Part shown: positions 29,057 through 38,018 of the stretch, in pieces | Layout: each line of letters opens with the position of its first letter | Numbering within the stretch: position 1 is the stretch's first letter | From: Streptomyces venezuelae ATCC 10712 | Lineage (GTDB): Bacteria > Actinomycetota > Actinomycetes > Streptomycetales > Streptomycetaceae | NCBI RefSeq assembly: GCF_008639165.1 | Contig: NZ_CP029197.1 | Coordinates: 7,382,001 to 7,446,000 of the forward strand | Direction of reading: 5' to 3' | DNA: 64,000 nucleotides | The notes under the pieces: generated by a model | Told to the model about the DNA's origin: nothing | Seen by the model: only the letters and a program-made list of their open reading frames with translations | Database searches by the model: none | Made by a program: the position numbers and the translations under genes

Positions 29057-30160
29057 TCAGCGGCGGTTGGCCGCCGTCAGGCTGGCGTAGTGCCCGGCCC
29101 GCTCCAGGAGCCGGGGGACACCCGTTTCGAGCGACGGTCCGAAGACCGTGTCATGGGGACGCTCGCCCCGCTGCCAGCGGGTGTGGATGGCCTCGCAGAA
29201 GATCGCCGCCTTCCACAGGGCGAGGGTCTGGTACCAGGGGAGCGGAGTGAGATCGAGGCCCGTGCGGCGCTGGTAGCGCTCTGCCAGCCGGCCCCGGGTG
29301 AGGTAGCCGGGTGAGCGGGTCACCTTGGTGAGTTCGAGCGGGGTGGCAGGGCTGCCGGCCTCGGACCAGGTGGCGGTGAGGTACCCCAGGTCCGCGAGCG
29401 GGTCGCCGAGCGTGGCCATCTCCCAGTCGAGGATCGCGAGGACCTCGGCCGGGGCCTGCGGGGCGAACATGAGGTTGCCCATGCGGTAGTCGCCGTGCAC
29501 CACCGAGGCCGCCTGGCTCGTCGGCAGGTTCTGGGCGAGCCAGTCCGCGATGCGCTCCACCGCGGGCAGGCTGCGGGTGGTGTTGACCTCCCAGAGGCCG
29601 CGGAACCGCTCGACCTGCCGCCGGAGATACCCCTCGGGCAGGCCCAGGGAGGCGAGCTCCCCCCGGGTGACGTCGATGCCGTGCAGGGCGACGAGGGTGT
29701 CGACGACCGCCTCGCTGGTCAGCCGGCGCTGTTCGGCGGGGGAGAGGTGGGGCGGGATCGTGTCGGTGACGATCGTGCCGTCGAGCCGGGCCATGAGGTA
29801 GAACGGCACGCCCAGGACGTCCTCGTCCTCGCAGACGGCGAGGATCTCCGGCACCGGCACCCCGTGCCCGTGGAGGATCTTCTGGATGCGCGCCTCGCGC
29901 ACCATGTCATGCGTCGACTTCGGCAGCGGCGGGCGCGGGCCGCGGCGCAGGACGACGGACTCGCCGCCGCGTTCGATCAGATAGGTGACGTTGGAGTGGC
30001 CGTCGCCGATGCGTTGCCACGCGATCGGCCCGCTGCCGATGCCGTGTGCGTCGAGGAAGCCGGTGACCGCGTCGAGCACCAGGAGCGGAGGACTGTCGAG
30101 GTGGCGGGCGCCGTCGCGGCTCGCGACGACTTCCACGCCGTCGGGGACGGTGTGCATCAC
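29057..30160 (-). CDS. APH-fold kinase, ACAD10/11 and LvaA type
   Basis: 367-residue phosphotransferase-family protein. The catalytic loop is VVHGDYRMGNLMF (His222, Asp224, Asn229) and the metal-binding Asp245 is in ILDWEMATLGDP. Members fused or linked to acyl-CoA dehydrogenases (human ACAD10/11, bacterial LvaA) phosphorylate 4-hydroxyacyl-CoA rather than antibiotics. Here the gene overlaps the acyl-CoA dehydrogenase gene by 4 nt (ATGA), which strongly supports that role over drug resistance. It ends the eleven-gene catabolic run. Confidence 0.88.
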   Translation of the reverse strand: MMHTVPDGVEVVASRDGARHLDSPPLLVLDAVTGFLDAHGIGSGPIAWQRIGDGHSNVTYLIERGGESVVLRRGPRPPLPKSTHDMVREARIQKILHGHGVPVPEILAVCEDEDVLGVPFYLMARLDGTIVTDTIPPHLSPAEQRRLTSEAVVDTLVALHGIDVTRGELASLGLPEGYLRRQVERFRGLWEVNTTRSLPAVERIADWLAQNLPTSQAASVVHGDYRMGNLMFAPQAPAEVLAILDWEMATLGDPLADLGYLTATWSEAGSPATPLELTKVTRSPGYLTRGRLAERYQRRTGLDLTPLPWYQTLALWKAAIFCEAIHTRWQRGERPHDTVFGPSLETGVPRLLERAGHYASLTAANRR

Positions 30161-31395
30161 GCGCCTCCGTCCCGGCCGACGACGGCGTCGCCCAGGTATC
30201 GCTCACCGGCCCGGACGGTGGCGCGCCGGCCGGCGGAGGCCCGGCGGGCGATGGCCCACCGGTGGGTCTCGTTCGAGCCGTCGTAGATGCGGAACGGGCG
30301 GACCTCGTTCAGGTACTGGGCCAGCGGGAGTCCGTCGGAGACGCCGTCGCCGCCGCAGATCTGGACGGCACGGTCGATCACCCGGTGGATCGCCTCCGAG
30401 CAGTGGACCTTCGCGACCGAGGACATCGCCGAGCCCGCCTTCGGGTCGCTGTGCAGCAGGGCCGCGGTCTTGCTGATGATCGCGTCGGAGGTCTCGATGT
30501 CGATGACGGACTCGGCGATCAGGTGCTGGGCCAGGCCGAGCGAGTCGATCGGACCGCCGAACAGCTCCCGCTTCGCGGCCCGGTCGAGGGCGATGTCGTG
30601 CGCCCGGCGTGCCAGCCCCAGCCACCGCATGCAGTGCGTGAGCCGCGCGGGGCCGAGCCGTACCTGCGCGTACCGGAAGCCGAGTCCGACCTCGCCGAGG
30701 ACCGCGTCGTCGGGGACGAAGCAGTTCTCGATGTACAGGTGGGGGTGGCCGCCGTCGATGGAACGGTCGACCGTGTGGATCGCCTCGCCGACCCGGATCC
30801 CGGGGTTCGTCAGGTCGACGAGGAACATGGTGGCCCCTTCGGGGGAGCCGTCGACGGCCGGGGTGCGCGCCATGACGATGCAGAACGCGGCACCGACGGC
30901 TCCGCTGGTGAACCGCTTGTGGCCGTCGATGATCCAGCCGCCGTCGGTGCGTACGGCGGTGGTCCGCAGCGCGGCCGGGTCGGATCCCGCTCCGGGGTGG
31001 GGCTCGGTCATGCCGAAGCAGGACCGGACGTCGCCCGCCGCCAGAGGTGCGAGGTAGTGCTTCTTCTGCTCCTCGGTGGCGATGAGGTTGAGCATGTGCA
31101 TGTTTCCCTCGTCGGGGGCCATGCAGTTGAGCGCGACGGGGCCGATCGGCGAGTATCCGGCCTCCTGCAGGATCGGCGACCAGTGCTCGATGGCCAGTCC
31201 CTGTCCGCCGTACTCCTTCGGCACGAGCGGCGCGAAGACGCCGGCCTCCTTCGCCGCGGCCTGTAGCCGGTCGCGAGTGGCCTGGTCGAGGCGCCCTCCC
31301 GGTACGGGCTCGGCGTCGACGACGGTCTCCCGGATGAACCGGCGCGTGCGCTCGCGCAGCTCCGCGAGCTCCGGCGGAAGGTCAGGGGTAGTCAT
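30157..31395 (-). CDS. Acyl-CoA dehydrogenase family protein
   Basis: 412 residues with the family's core (FGMTEPHPGAGSDPAAL for FAD/substrate; DGHKRFTSGAVGA; QICGGDGVSDGLPLAQ in the C-terminal helical domain). I chose the ATG at 31395, preceded by AAAGGAC, over an upstream in-frame ATG. The protein is of the ACAD10/11-like branch that accompanies APH kinases; in the lva pathway the partner acts on 4-phosphoacyl-CoA. Its stop overlaps the kinase start, so the two should be made in equal amounts. Confidence 0.9.
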   Translation of the reverse strand: MTTPDLPPELAELRERTRRFIRETVVDAEPVPGGRLDQATRDRLQAAAKEAGVFAPLVPKEYGGQGLAIEHWSPILQEAGYSPIGPVALNCMAPDEGNMHMLNLIATEEQKKHYLAPLAAGDVRSCFGMTEPHPGAGSDPAALRTTAVRTDGGWIIDGHKRFTSGAVGAAFCIVMARTPAVDGSPEGATMFLVDLTNPGIRVGEAIHTVDRSIDGGHPHLYIENCFVPDDAVLGEVGLGFRYAQVRLGPARLTHCMRWLGLARRAHDIALDRAAKRELFGGPIDSLGLAQHLIAESVIDIETSDAIISKTAALLHSDPKAGSAMSSVAKVHCSEAIHRVIDRAVQICGGDGVSDGLPLAQYLNEVRPFRIYDGSNETHRWAIARRASAGRRATVRAGERYLGDAVVGRDGGA

Positions 31396-31424
31396 GGCTG
31401 TCCTTTGTGGGAGGGGCGAGGGCG

Positions 31425-32201
31425 TCACGCGGTGCCGCCGGCGACGGTGAGGCCGCCGTCGACGGTGAGGACGTGGCCGGTGACCCAGGAGGAGTCCTCC
31501 GAGGCCAGGTACGCCACGGCGGAGGCGATGTCGGACGGCACGCCCAGACGCCGCAGGGGGTAGTCGGCGGCCACCTCGGTTTCCCTGCCCTCGTACAGGG
31601 CCTCGGCGAACCGTGTCTTCACGACGGCGGGCGCCACGGCGTTGACCCGTACGTCCGGGCCGAGTTCGGCGGCGAGGGTCCTGGTCAGGTGGGACACCGC
31701 CGCCTTGCTGACTCCGTAGAGACCGATGCCGGGTGAGGGGGTGTCGCCGGTGACGGAGGAGAGGTTCACGACGGTGCCGCGGCGTTCGGTGAAACCGAGC
31801 TTCGGGTGGGCCACGGCGTCCTGCACCCAGGCGAGGGTGGCGAGGACGTTGACCTCCAGGACTTTGCGGGCGACGTCGAGGTCCAGGCCGACGACGGGAC
31901 CGTACGCGGGATTGATGCCCGCGTTGTTCACGAGGACGTCCAGTCCGCCGAACTCGCGCGCGACGGTGTCCAGGACCTCACGGCGGTGGTCGGGATCGTC
32001 CGCCCTGCCGGCGACGGTGACGACGCTGCCCGGGGGGAGGGAGGCCGCCGCCTCTTCGAGGGGACCGGCCTTGCGCGCGGTCAGGCACACGCGCGCGCCT
32101 TCGGCGACGAGCCGTTCGGCGACGGCGAGACCGATGCCCCGGCTCGCTCCGGTCACGACGGCGGTGCGGCCCGAGAACCGGCCGGTGTGGTTCTTGCTCA
32201 T
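31425..32201 (-). CDS. SDR-family NAD(P)-dependent oxidoreductase
   Basis: 258 residues, classical short-chain dehydrogenase: TGASRGIG coenzyme loop at 18-24, NNAG at 92-95, catalytic Tyr162 and Lys166 (YGVSK). The C-terminus VLTVDGGLTV is typical of FabG-like members. It lies 3 nt after the acyl-CoA synthetase and 29 nt before the dehydrogenase gene. In an lva-like scheme the SDR (LvaD role) would reduce a 4-ketoacyl-CoA or oxidise a 3-hydroxyacyl-CoA. Confidence 0.9.
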   Translation of the reverse strand: MSKNHTGRFSGRTAVVTGASRGIGLAVAERLVAEGARVCLTARKAGPLEEAAASLPPGSVVTVAGRADDPDHRREVLDTVAREFGGLDVLVNNAGINPAYGPVVGLDLDVARKVLEVNVLATLAWVQDAVAHPKLGFTERRGTVVNLSSVTGDTPSPGIGLYGVSKAAVSHLTRTLAAELGPDVRVNAVAPAVVKTRFAEALYEGRETEVAADYPLRRLGVPSDIASAVAYLASEDSSWVTGHVLTVDGGLTVAGGTA

Positions 32202-32204
32202 GGA

Positions 32205-33884
32205 TCAGTCCTTCGAGGGGGAATCCGGCTCGGTGCCGTCGAGGCCGCGGAGTTCGGCGCGCCGGATCTTGCCGCTCTGGGTCTTGGGCAGGTCGGCGAG
32301 GAAATGGATCGTGCGGGGGCACTTGTAGGCGGCCAGCCGCTCGCGGGAGAAGGCGATCAGCTCCTCGGCGGATGCGGTCAGACCCGCTTTCAGCGAGACG
32401 TAGGCGACGACGGTCTCGCCGCGGTACTCGTCCGGCTGTCCGACGACCGCGGCTTCGAGGACCGAGGGGTGTTCGTACAGGGCGTCCTCGACCTCGCGCG
32501 GCCAGACCTTGTACCCGGACACGTTGATCTGGTCCTTGAGCCGGTCCACCAGATAGACCCAGCCCTGCTCGTCGATGACGGCGACGTCGCCGGTACGGAG
32601 CCGGCCCTCCGGCATGGTCCGGCGGGTGGCCTCGGGCTTGCCCCAGTACCCGGGAACCACCTGCGGCCCGCTCAGCTCCAGCTCACCCTGCTGACCACAG
32701 GGCATTGGATCGCCGTGCAGGTCGACGACGCGCGCGGTGAGATGAGGCAGAGGCTTGCCGATGGACAGCGTCCCGCTCGGCAGATGCACCGGCGCCCGCT
32801 CACCCGGCGGCACGGCGATGACGGCGGACGTCGTCTCGGTCATCCCGTAGCCGTTGTGGAGGTAGACGCCGAACCGCTCCCGGAACCGCTCGACGGTGGC
32901 CGGCGGGATCGGCGCGCCGCCCGAGTACAGGGCCTTCGCCGTCGCGAAGTGCTCCGGCCCGGCCTGCGGCAGCTCGTAGATCGCGTTGTACGCGGTGATG
33001 GAGCCGATCGTGTACGTCACCTGGTGCTCGGCGAAGGCCTCCAGGGCGACCTCGGGGTGGAACCGGCCCGCCAGGACGAGCGTGGTGTCGGTGAGCAGCG
33101 AGAGCGTCGCGTTGACCACCGCCCCGGTGATGTGGAACAGCGGGGCCATGGCGAACACGACGTCCCCGTCGTCCACACGCACCCACGACGCGCAGGTCGC
33201 CACCACGCTCAGCACGTTGGCGTGGGTGTTCATGGCGCCCTTCGGCGGGCCCGTCGTCCCCGAGGTGTACGTCAGGAACGCGACGTCCTCAGGGGTGAGT
33301 TCCACCGGAGCGGGGCGGCGACCGCGGTACGCGCCGATCAGGGCCACCAGGTCGCCGTCCGGCGCGGGGGCCAGGCGTTCCGTCGTCGCGAAGACCCGCG
33401 GATCGTTCCTCGACTGGTAGTCCAGCGCCGATGTGCTGATAAGCCACCGCACCGTGCTCCCCGCCAGCGTGCCGAGCGTCTCGTGGACGTCCTCGTCCGC
33501 GCAGACGACGCCCACCGCCCCGGAGTCCTCGACGATCCGGCGCAGTTCCCGGCGCCGGTACATCGGGTTCAGCCCCAGCGCCGTGGCCCCCAGCTTCCAC
33601 AGGGCCAGCAGCACCAGCGCGTACTGCGGAACGTTCTGCAGGTACACCCCGACGCGGTCGCCCCGGCCCGTCCCGCGTGCCTCGAACGCGGCGGCCAGGG
33701 CGTCCGACGCCGCGTCCACCTCCCGCGCGGACAGCGCACCGTCGAAGAAACGAAGCGCTGTCCCGCCCGGGTTCCTCGCCACACGTGCCTTCCACGCGGC
33801 CACGAGCGAGCCGGGAACCGCGTCCGGCCCCGTACCGGACCCGCTGGGGGACGTGTCCCGCCGCCGACCCTCGTCCACTGTCAT
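32205..33884 (-). CDS. AMP-forming acyl-CoA synthetase (first)
   Basis: 559 residues of the ANL superfamily. The P-loop is YTSGTTGPPKGAM, the A5 motif NGYGMTE, the hinge region GDVAVIDEQG with VDRLKDQIN, and the C-terminal Lys is in TQSGKIRR. It activates a carboxylic acid to its CoA thioester. The start at 33884 has GGAAGGACG upstream; the same frame stays open for a further 2.6 kb but only as the shadow of other genes. It is adjacent to a second synthetase, implying two different acids or a chain-length split. Confidence 0.92.
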   Translation of the reverse strand: MTVDEGRRRDTSPSGSGTGPDAVPGSLVAAWKARVARNPGGTALRFFDGALSAREVDAASDALAAAFEARGTGRGDRVGVYLQNVPQYALVLLALWKLGATALGLNPMYRRRELRRIVEDSGAVGVVCADEDVHETLGTLAGSTVRWLISTSALDYQSRNDPRVFATTERLAPAPDGDLVALIGAYRGRRPAPVELTPEDVAFLTYTSGTTGPPKGAMNTHANVLSVVATCASWVRVDDGDVVFAMAPLFHITGAVVNATLSLLTDTTLVLAGRFHPEVALEAFAEHQVTYTIGSITAYNAIYELPQAGPEHFATAKALYSGGAPIPPATVERFRERFGVYLHNGYGMTETTSAVIAVPPGERAPVHLPSGTLSIGKPLPHLTARVVDLHGDPMPCGQQGELELSGPQVVPGYWGKPEATRRTMPEGRLRTGDVAVIDEQGWVYLVDRLKDQINVSGYKVWPREVEDALYEHPSVLEAAVVGQPDEYRGETVVAYVSLKAGLTASAEELIAFSRERLAAYKCPRTIHFLADLPKTQSGKIRRAELRGLDGTEPDSPSKD

Positions 33885-33925
33885 CTGCCGTCCTTCCCAC
33901 CCATGTCCATGCCTAGGTGTGCCGG

Positions 33926-35482
33926 TCACGTGAGCTCGCGCTTGAGGATCTTTCCGGTGGACGTCATCGGCAGGGTCCGCACGACCTCGACGATGCGCGG
34001 GTACTTGTAGCCGGCCATCTGCTCCTTGCCCCAGGCGATCAGCTCGTCGGGGCGGGCCTCGGCGCCACGCTCGAGGATGACGAACGCCTTGATCTCCTCG
34101 CCGTGGCTCTCGTGCGGCACGCCGACGACGGCGGCCAGGCTGACCGCCGGGTGCGTCATCAGGACCTCCTCGATCTCGCGCGGGTAGACGTTGAAGCCAC
34201 CGCGGATGATCAGGTCCTTCGCCCGGTCGACGATGTAGTAGAAGCCGTCCTTGTCCCTGCGGGCCAGGTCGCCGGTGCGGAACCAGCCGTCCCTGACGGC
34301 TTCGGCGGTGGCCTCGGGGCGGCCGTGGTAGCCCTTCATCACGTTGTGGCCCTTGACCGCGATCTCCCCGATGGCGCTGCCCGTGCCGTCGTCCTCGACC
34401 TCCGACCAGTCCGCGTCGACGAGCTTGACCTCGACGCCCCAGATCGGCACGCCGATCGACCCGGGACGGGGCTCCCGCGCCGGATCGCTGAAGGTCACCA
34501 CCGGCGAGGTCTCGGAAAGGCCGTAGCCCTCCAGGACCTGGACGCCCAGCCGCTCCCTGACCTGCTTGATGAGTTCCGCGGGGAGCGCGGCGCCGCCGGA
34601 GACGCCGACGCGCAGGTTCCTCGCGATCCTCTCGACGTCGACGTCCTCGGTGAGCGCCTGCAACAGGCCCCACCACATGGTGGGGACGCCCGCGAAGACG
34701 GTGATGTCCTCCCGCCGCATCAGGGACACCGCCTGCCGGGCGTCGAACCGCGGCAGCAGCACCAGCGTGCTCGCCGTCGAGAAGCCGGCGTTCAACTGCA
34801 CGGTCGCGCCGAAGGAGTGGAACAGCGGCAGCACGACCAGATGGGTGTCCAGCGCCGGCCGGTTCTCCAACAGCTGGTTGACCGCCAGGGCGTTGAGCAC
34901 CAGGTTGGCGTGGCTGAGTTCGGCGCCCTTCGCCTGCCCCGTCGTACCGCTCGTGTAGAGCAGCACGGCCGGGTCGTCCCCCGACGTCCCGATGCTGTCG
35001 AACGTCGCCGCGGTGCCCCGCAGCGCGGCGCCCATGGTCTCGACGCCCTCGATCGGGCTCTCCGCCGCGGGATCGGCGGTGATGAGGAAGAAGTGCTCGC
35101 AGGCCGGGGTCTCGGTGAACCCGGCGTGCCCCTCCGCCCCCATCGGCAGGCCCTCGCCGCCCTCGAAGCAGAAGTACGCCTTCGCCCCCGAGTCGGCGAG
35201 CTGGTAGGCGACCTCCCGGCCCTTGAGCAGGATGTTGAGCGGTACGACGACGGCGCCGGCCTTGAGGATCCCGTAGTAGACGATCGGGAACCAGGGCACG
35301 TTCGGACAACTGAGCGCGACCTTGTCGCCGGGCCAGATGCCGCGGTCGACCAGGAGGTTGGCGACCTGATTGGCGGCGGCGTCGATCTGGGCGTAGGTGA
35401 GACGCATCGTGCCGAGGACGACCGCGTCCCGGTCCGGGTGCGTGCGGGCGGAGTCCTCGAGCAGGACCGAGAGGTTCAGCAT
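33926..35482 (-). CDS. AMP-forming acyl-CoA synthetase (second, FadD-like)
   Basis: 518 residues. ANL motifs are YTSGTTGQAKGAE, the EGYGLSET A5 motif, GDLARRDKDGFYYIVDRAKD and the terminal TSTGKILKREL. It resembles long-chain FadD-like ligases of actinobacteria more than the first synthetase does. It is 41 nt upstream of that gene and 117 nt downstream of the aminotransferase, all on one strand. The likely role is activation of a second acid released by the pathway. Confidence 0.9.
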   Translation of the reverse strand: MLNLSVLLEDSARTHPDRDAVVLGTMRLTYAQIDAAANQVANLLVDRGIWPGDKVALSCPNVPWFPIVYYGILKAGAVVVPLNILLKGREVAYQLADSGAKAYFCFEGGEGLPMGAEGHAGFTETPACEHFFLITADPAAESPIEGVETMGAALRGTAATFDSIGTSGDDPAVLLYTSGTTGQAKGAELSHANLVLNALAVNQLLENRPALDTHLVVLPLFHSFGATVQLNAGFSTASTLVLLPRFDARQAVSLMRREDITVFAGVPTMWWGLLQALTEDVDVERIARNLRVGVSGGAALPAELIKQVRERLGVQVLEGYGLSETSPVVTFSDPAREPRPGSIGVPIWGVEVKLVDADWSEVEDDGTGSAIGEIAVKGHNVMKGYHGRPEATAEAVRDGWFRTGDLARRDKDGFYYIVDRAKDLIIRGGFNVYPREIEEVLMTHPAVSLAAVVGVPHESHGEEIKAFVILERGAEARPDELIAWGKEQMAGYKYPRIVEVVRTLPMTSTGKILKRELT

Positions 35483-35599
35483 GGTGCCATTTCCGGAAGG
35501 GCGGACCGGGCCGGGCCGCGGAGGAACAGAACACGCGGCCCGGCTCGGAGCGGGTGAGCGGGTGAGCGGGTGGGGGTGACGCGTGACTCGATGCGGGTG

Positions 35600-36856
35600 T
35601 CACAACGTCCGCAGGAGCCGGTCGAGGGCCTCGGCCGTCGCCTCGACGTCGGCGGTGGTGTGCGCCGTGCTGAGGAAGACCTTGCCGGACGGCATGAACA
35701 GGAAGCCCTGCCGCAGCATCCCTTCGAGGATCACCGCCCAGAGCCCGCTCGTTCCGTGAAGCCCGGTGGCGCCCCCGGCGGGGACGTACTGGAGGAGCGA
35801 GCCGACCCGGTTGAAGCTTCCGAAGTCGGGCGAGGAACCGAGAACGGCGCCGACGAGGGCTTCGAACTCGGACGAGGTCCGTTCGAGTCGCTCGTACACC
35901 GCGGGATCGGCCAGGACGCGCATCGTCGCCGTGACGGCCGCCAGTGCGATCGGGTTGGCGTTGAAGGTTCCGGCGTGAACGACGCCGGAGGTCACCTGGT
36001 CGATCAGATCGGCCCGGCCGACGACGGCGCTCTGGGTGAAGCCGCCGGCCATCGCCTTCCCGAAGACGGACAGGTCGGGAAGGACGCCGTACTTCTCGGC
36101 CGCCCCGCCACGGGCGATCCGGAACCCGGCGATCACCTCGTCGAAGACGAGGACGACGCCGTGCCGGTCGCAGAGGGTCCGCAGCGTCGACAGGAAGAGC
36201 GGTGTGGGCGCTTCGACGCCGGCGTTGCTCATCACCGGGTCGACGAGCACGGCCGCGATGTCGCGCTCGACGGCCTCGCTCAGCAAGCGCTCGGCCAGCT
36301 GTACATCGTTGAAGCGCGCCACGACCAGGTCGTCGAGGACACTGGCCGACTGCCCGGCCCCGCCGGGGGTGGCGGGGCGATCGCAGTCGTCCTCGGACAT
36401 CCCGGCGTACACGGTGTCGTGCCAGCCGTGGTAGCTCTTGGCGAACTTGAGGACGCGGCGCCGCCCGGTGGCCGCGCGCGCGAGGCGCAGCGCCACCTGC
36501 ACCGCTTCTGTCCCCGTGTTGCTCCACAGCAGCCGCTCGCCGTGCGGCACGGCCTCGAGGACCGCTTCCGCCGCGAGGTACTCCAGCGGGTGGCCGGTGC
36601 CGACGACCTGCATCTTCGTCGCGACCTCGGACACCGCTGACAGCACGCGCGGGTCACCGTGACCGAGGACGAGCGGCCCCCACGCCATCACGTAGTCGAC
36701 GTACCGGTCGCCGTCCAGGTCCCAGACGTACGCGCCCCGCGCCTCGCGCACGAAGAGCGGATGGGGTGGCATCGCGGCGCGCAGGCCCGACCCCACACCC
36801 CCGCCGACGCTGCGGCGGGCTCGCTCGAAGGCCGAGCGGGATGATTCCAGGGCCAT
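35600..36856 (-). CDS. Class III PLP aminotransferase (GSA-aminomutase-like)
   Basis: 418 residues. PLP-binding landmarks are LVFDEVIAGFR (Asp239) and the Schiff-base Lys267 in VFGKAMAGGF. The sequence is closest in pattern to glutamate-1-semialdehyde aminomutase-like proteins, but its setting in a catabolic run makes haem biosynthesis unlikely. It probably removes or transfers an amino group to yield a ketone or aldehyde for the dehydrogenases downstream of it in the pathway. The ATG at 36856 gives a normal length; the upstream open frame is a shadow. Confidence 0.88.
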   Translation of the reverse strand: MALESSRSAFERARRSVGGGVGSGLRAAMPPHPLFVREARGAYVWDLDGDRYVDYVMAWGPLVLGHGDPRVLSAVSEVATKMQVVGTGHPLEYLAAEAVLEAVPHGERLLWSNTGTEAVQVALRLARAATGRRRVLKFAKSYHGWHDTVYAGMSEDDCDRPATPGGAGQSASVLDDLVVARFNDVQLAERLLSEAVERDIAAVLVDPVMSNAGVEAPTPLFLSTLRTLCDRHGVVLVFDEVIAGFRIARGGAAEKYGVLPDLSVFGKAMAGGFTQSAVVGRADLIDQVTSGVVHAGTFNANPIALAAVTATMRVLADPAVYERLERTSSEFEALVGAVLGSSPDFGSFNRVGSLLQYVPAGGATGLHGTSGLWAVILEGMLRQGFLFMPSGKVFLSTAHTTADVEATAEALDRLLRTL

Positions 36857-36873
36857 GAGATCGCCCCTGCCTT

Positions 36874-37989
36874 TCAGTACGTGATCACCGAGCGGATGCC
36901 GATGCCGCGCTTCATCTGGTCGAACGCCCCGTTGATGTCCTGCAGACCGATCACGCTCGTCACCAGGGAGTCCAGGTCGATGCGGCCGTTCATGTAGTGG
37001 TCGATCAGCAACGGGAAGTCGGAATCCGGCTTGCTGGAGCCGTAGTTCGAGCCGATGAGCGAGAGCTCCTGATCGGACATGACGAAGGGATCGATGGAGA
37101 CCCTCAGGCCGTCCGCCACCTGCCCGGCGACCACCGCCGTGCCACCCCGGGCCAGGACCTCGTAGGCCGACTCGATGGTGCGGGGCAGCCCGATGGCCTC
37201 GATGGCGATCTCCACACCGCGTCCCTCGGTGAGCTGTCGCACCCGGTCCGCGAAGTCCTCGCGGCCGTTGTTGATCAGGTCGGTCGCGCCGAAGACGCGC
37301 GCCTGCTCCAGCTTCTCGTCGGAGATGTCGGCGGCGATGATCCTCCGCGCGCCGGCGAGCCGGGCACCCTGGATCGCGTTCAGACCGACGCCGCCGCAGC
37401 CGAGGACCAGTACGGTGTCGCTCGGCCGCACGCCGGCCGTGTTGACGGCCGCGCCGACACCGGTCGTGACGGCGCATCCGACCAGGGCGGACTGCGGGAA
37501 CGGGGCGTCGTCCCGGATGGCGATCGCGCCCGATTCGGGCACGAGGGCGTACTCGCCGAACGTTCCCAGGCCCGCGAAGCTGAGGACGTCGCCCCCGTCG
37601 GCGGACGTGATCCGGGGCCGGCCGTCGAACGACAGGTGGTTCGCCGAGTGCCGGCTCACCATGTCGCAGAGGACGGGCCTGCCGCTGACGCAGTAGCGGC
37701 AGCGGCGACACGAGGGCGTCCAGGACAGCACGACGTGGTCGCCCTTCGTCAGCGACGTGACGCCGTCGCCGACGCTCTCGACGACCCCGGCTCCCTCATG
37801 GCCGAGGATCATCGGCGAAGGAACCTCCCATTCGCCCAAAAGGACATGGAGGTCGCTGTGGCACACCCCGCTCGCCTTGAGCCGCACGAGCACCTCGCCG
37901 GGCGGAGGCGTCGAGGGGATCGTCACTCGCTCGATGGTCAGCGGTTCGTTCGGCGTCCTGAAGACGGCGGCGTCGAACTCGATCGTCAT
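36874..37989 (-). CDS. Zinc-dependent alcohol dehydrogenase (MDR)
   Basis: 371 residues. Catalytic zinc ligands are Cys43 and His64 (GHEGAG), and the structural zinc is held by Cys94, 97, 100 and 108. The Rossmann motif is LGCGGVGLNA. This is the class III/mycothiol-type branch of medium-chain dehydrogenases. It sits between the aminotransferase and the aldehyde dehydrogenase genes, consistent with oxidation of an alcohol to the aldehyde that the next enzyme takes. Confidence 0.92.
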   Translation of the reverse strand: MTIEFDAAVFRTPNEPLTIERVTIPSTPPPGEVLVRLKASGVCHSDLHVLLGEWEVPSPMILGHEGAGVVESVGDGVTSLTKGDHVVLSWTPSCRRCRYCVSGRPVLCDMVSRHSANHLSFDGRPRITSADGGDVLSFAGLGTFGEYALVPESGAIAIRDDAPFPQSALVGCAVTTGVGAAVNTAGVRPSDTVLVLGCGGVGLNAIQGARLAGARRIIAADISDEKLEQARVFGATDLINNGREDFADRVRQLTEGRGVEIAIEAIGLPRTIESAYEVLARGGTAVVAGQVADGLRVSIDPFVMSDQELSLIGSNYGSSKPDSDFPLLIDHYMNGRIDLDSLVTSVIGLQDINGAFDQMKRGIGIRSVITY

Positions 37990-38018
37990 GAAAGTCTTCC
38001 TTCCGTGGTGTGGGGCGA

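Noticed and set aside
29057..30160. Aminoglycoside phosphotransferase (antibiotic resistance) as the role of the APH-fold protein.
   Set aside because: Gene overlap with an acyl-CoA dehydrogenase and the lva-like neighbours favour the hydroxyacyl-CoA kinase group.
33885..36527. Upstream continuation of the acyl-CoA synthetase frame, which could look like a 1440-residue fusion.
   Set aside because: The added part is out of frame with the second synthetase and aminotransferase that occupy the same DNA, and the synthetase has its own ribosome site at 33884.
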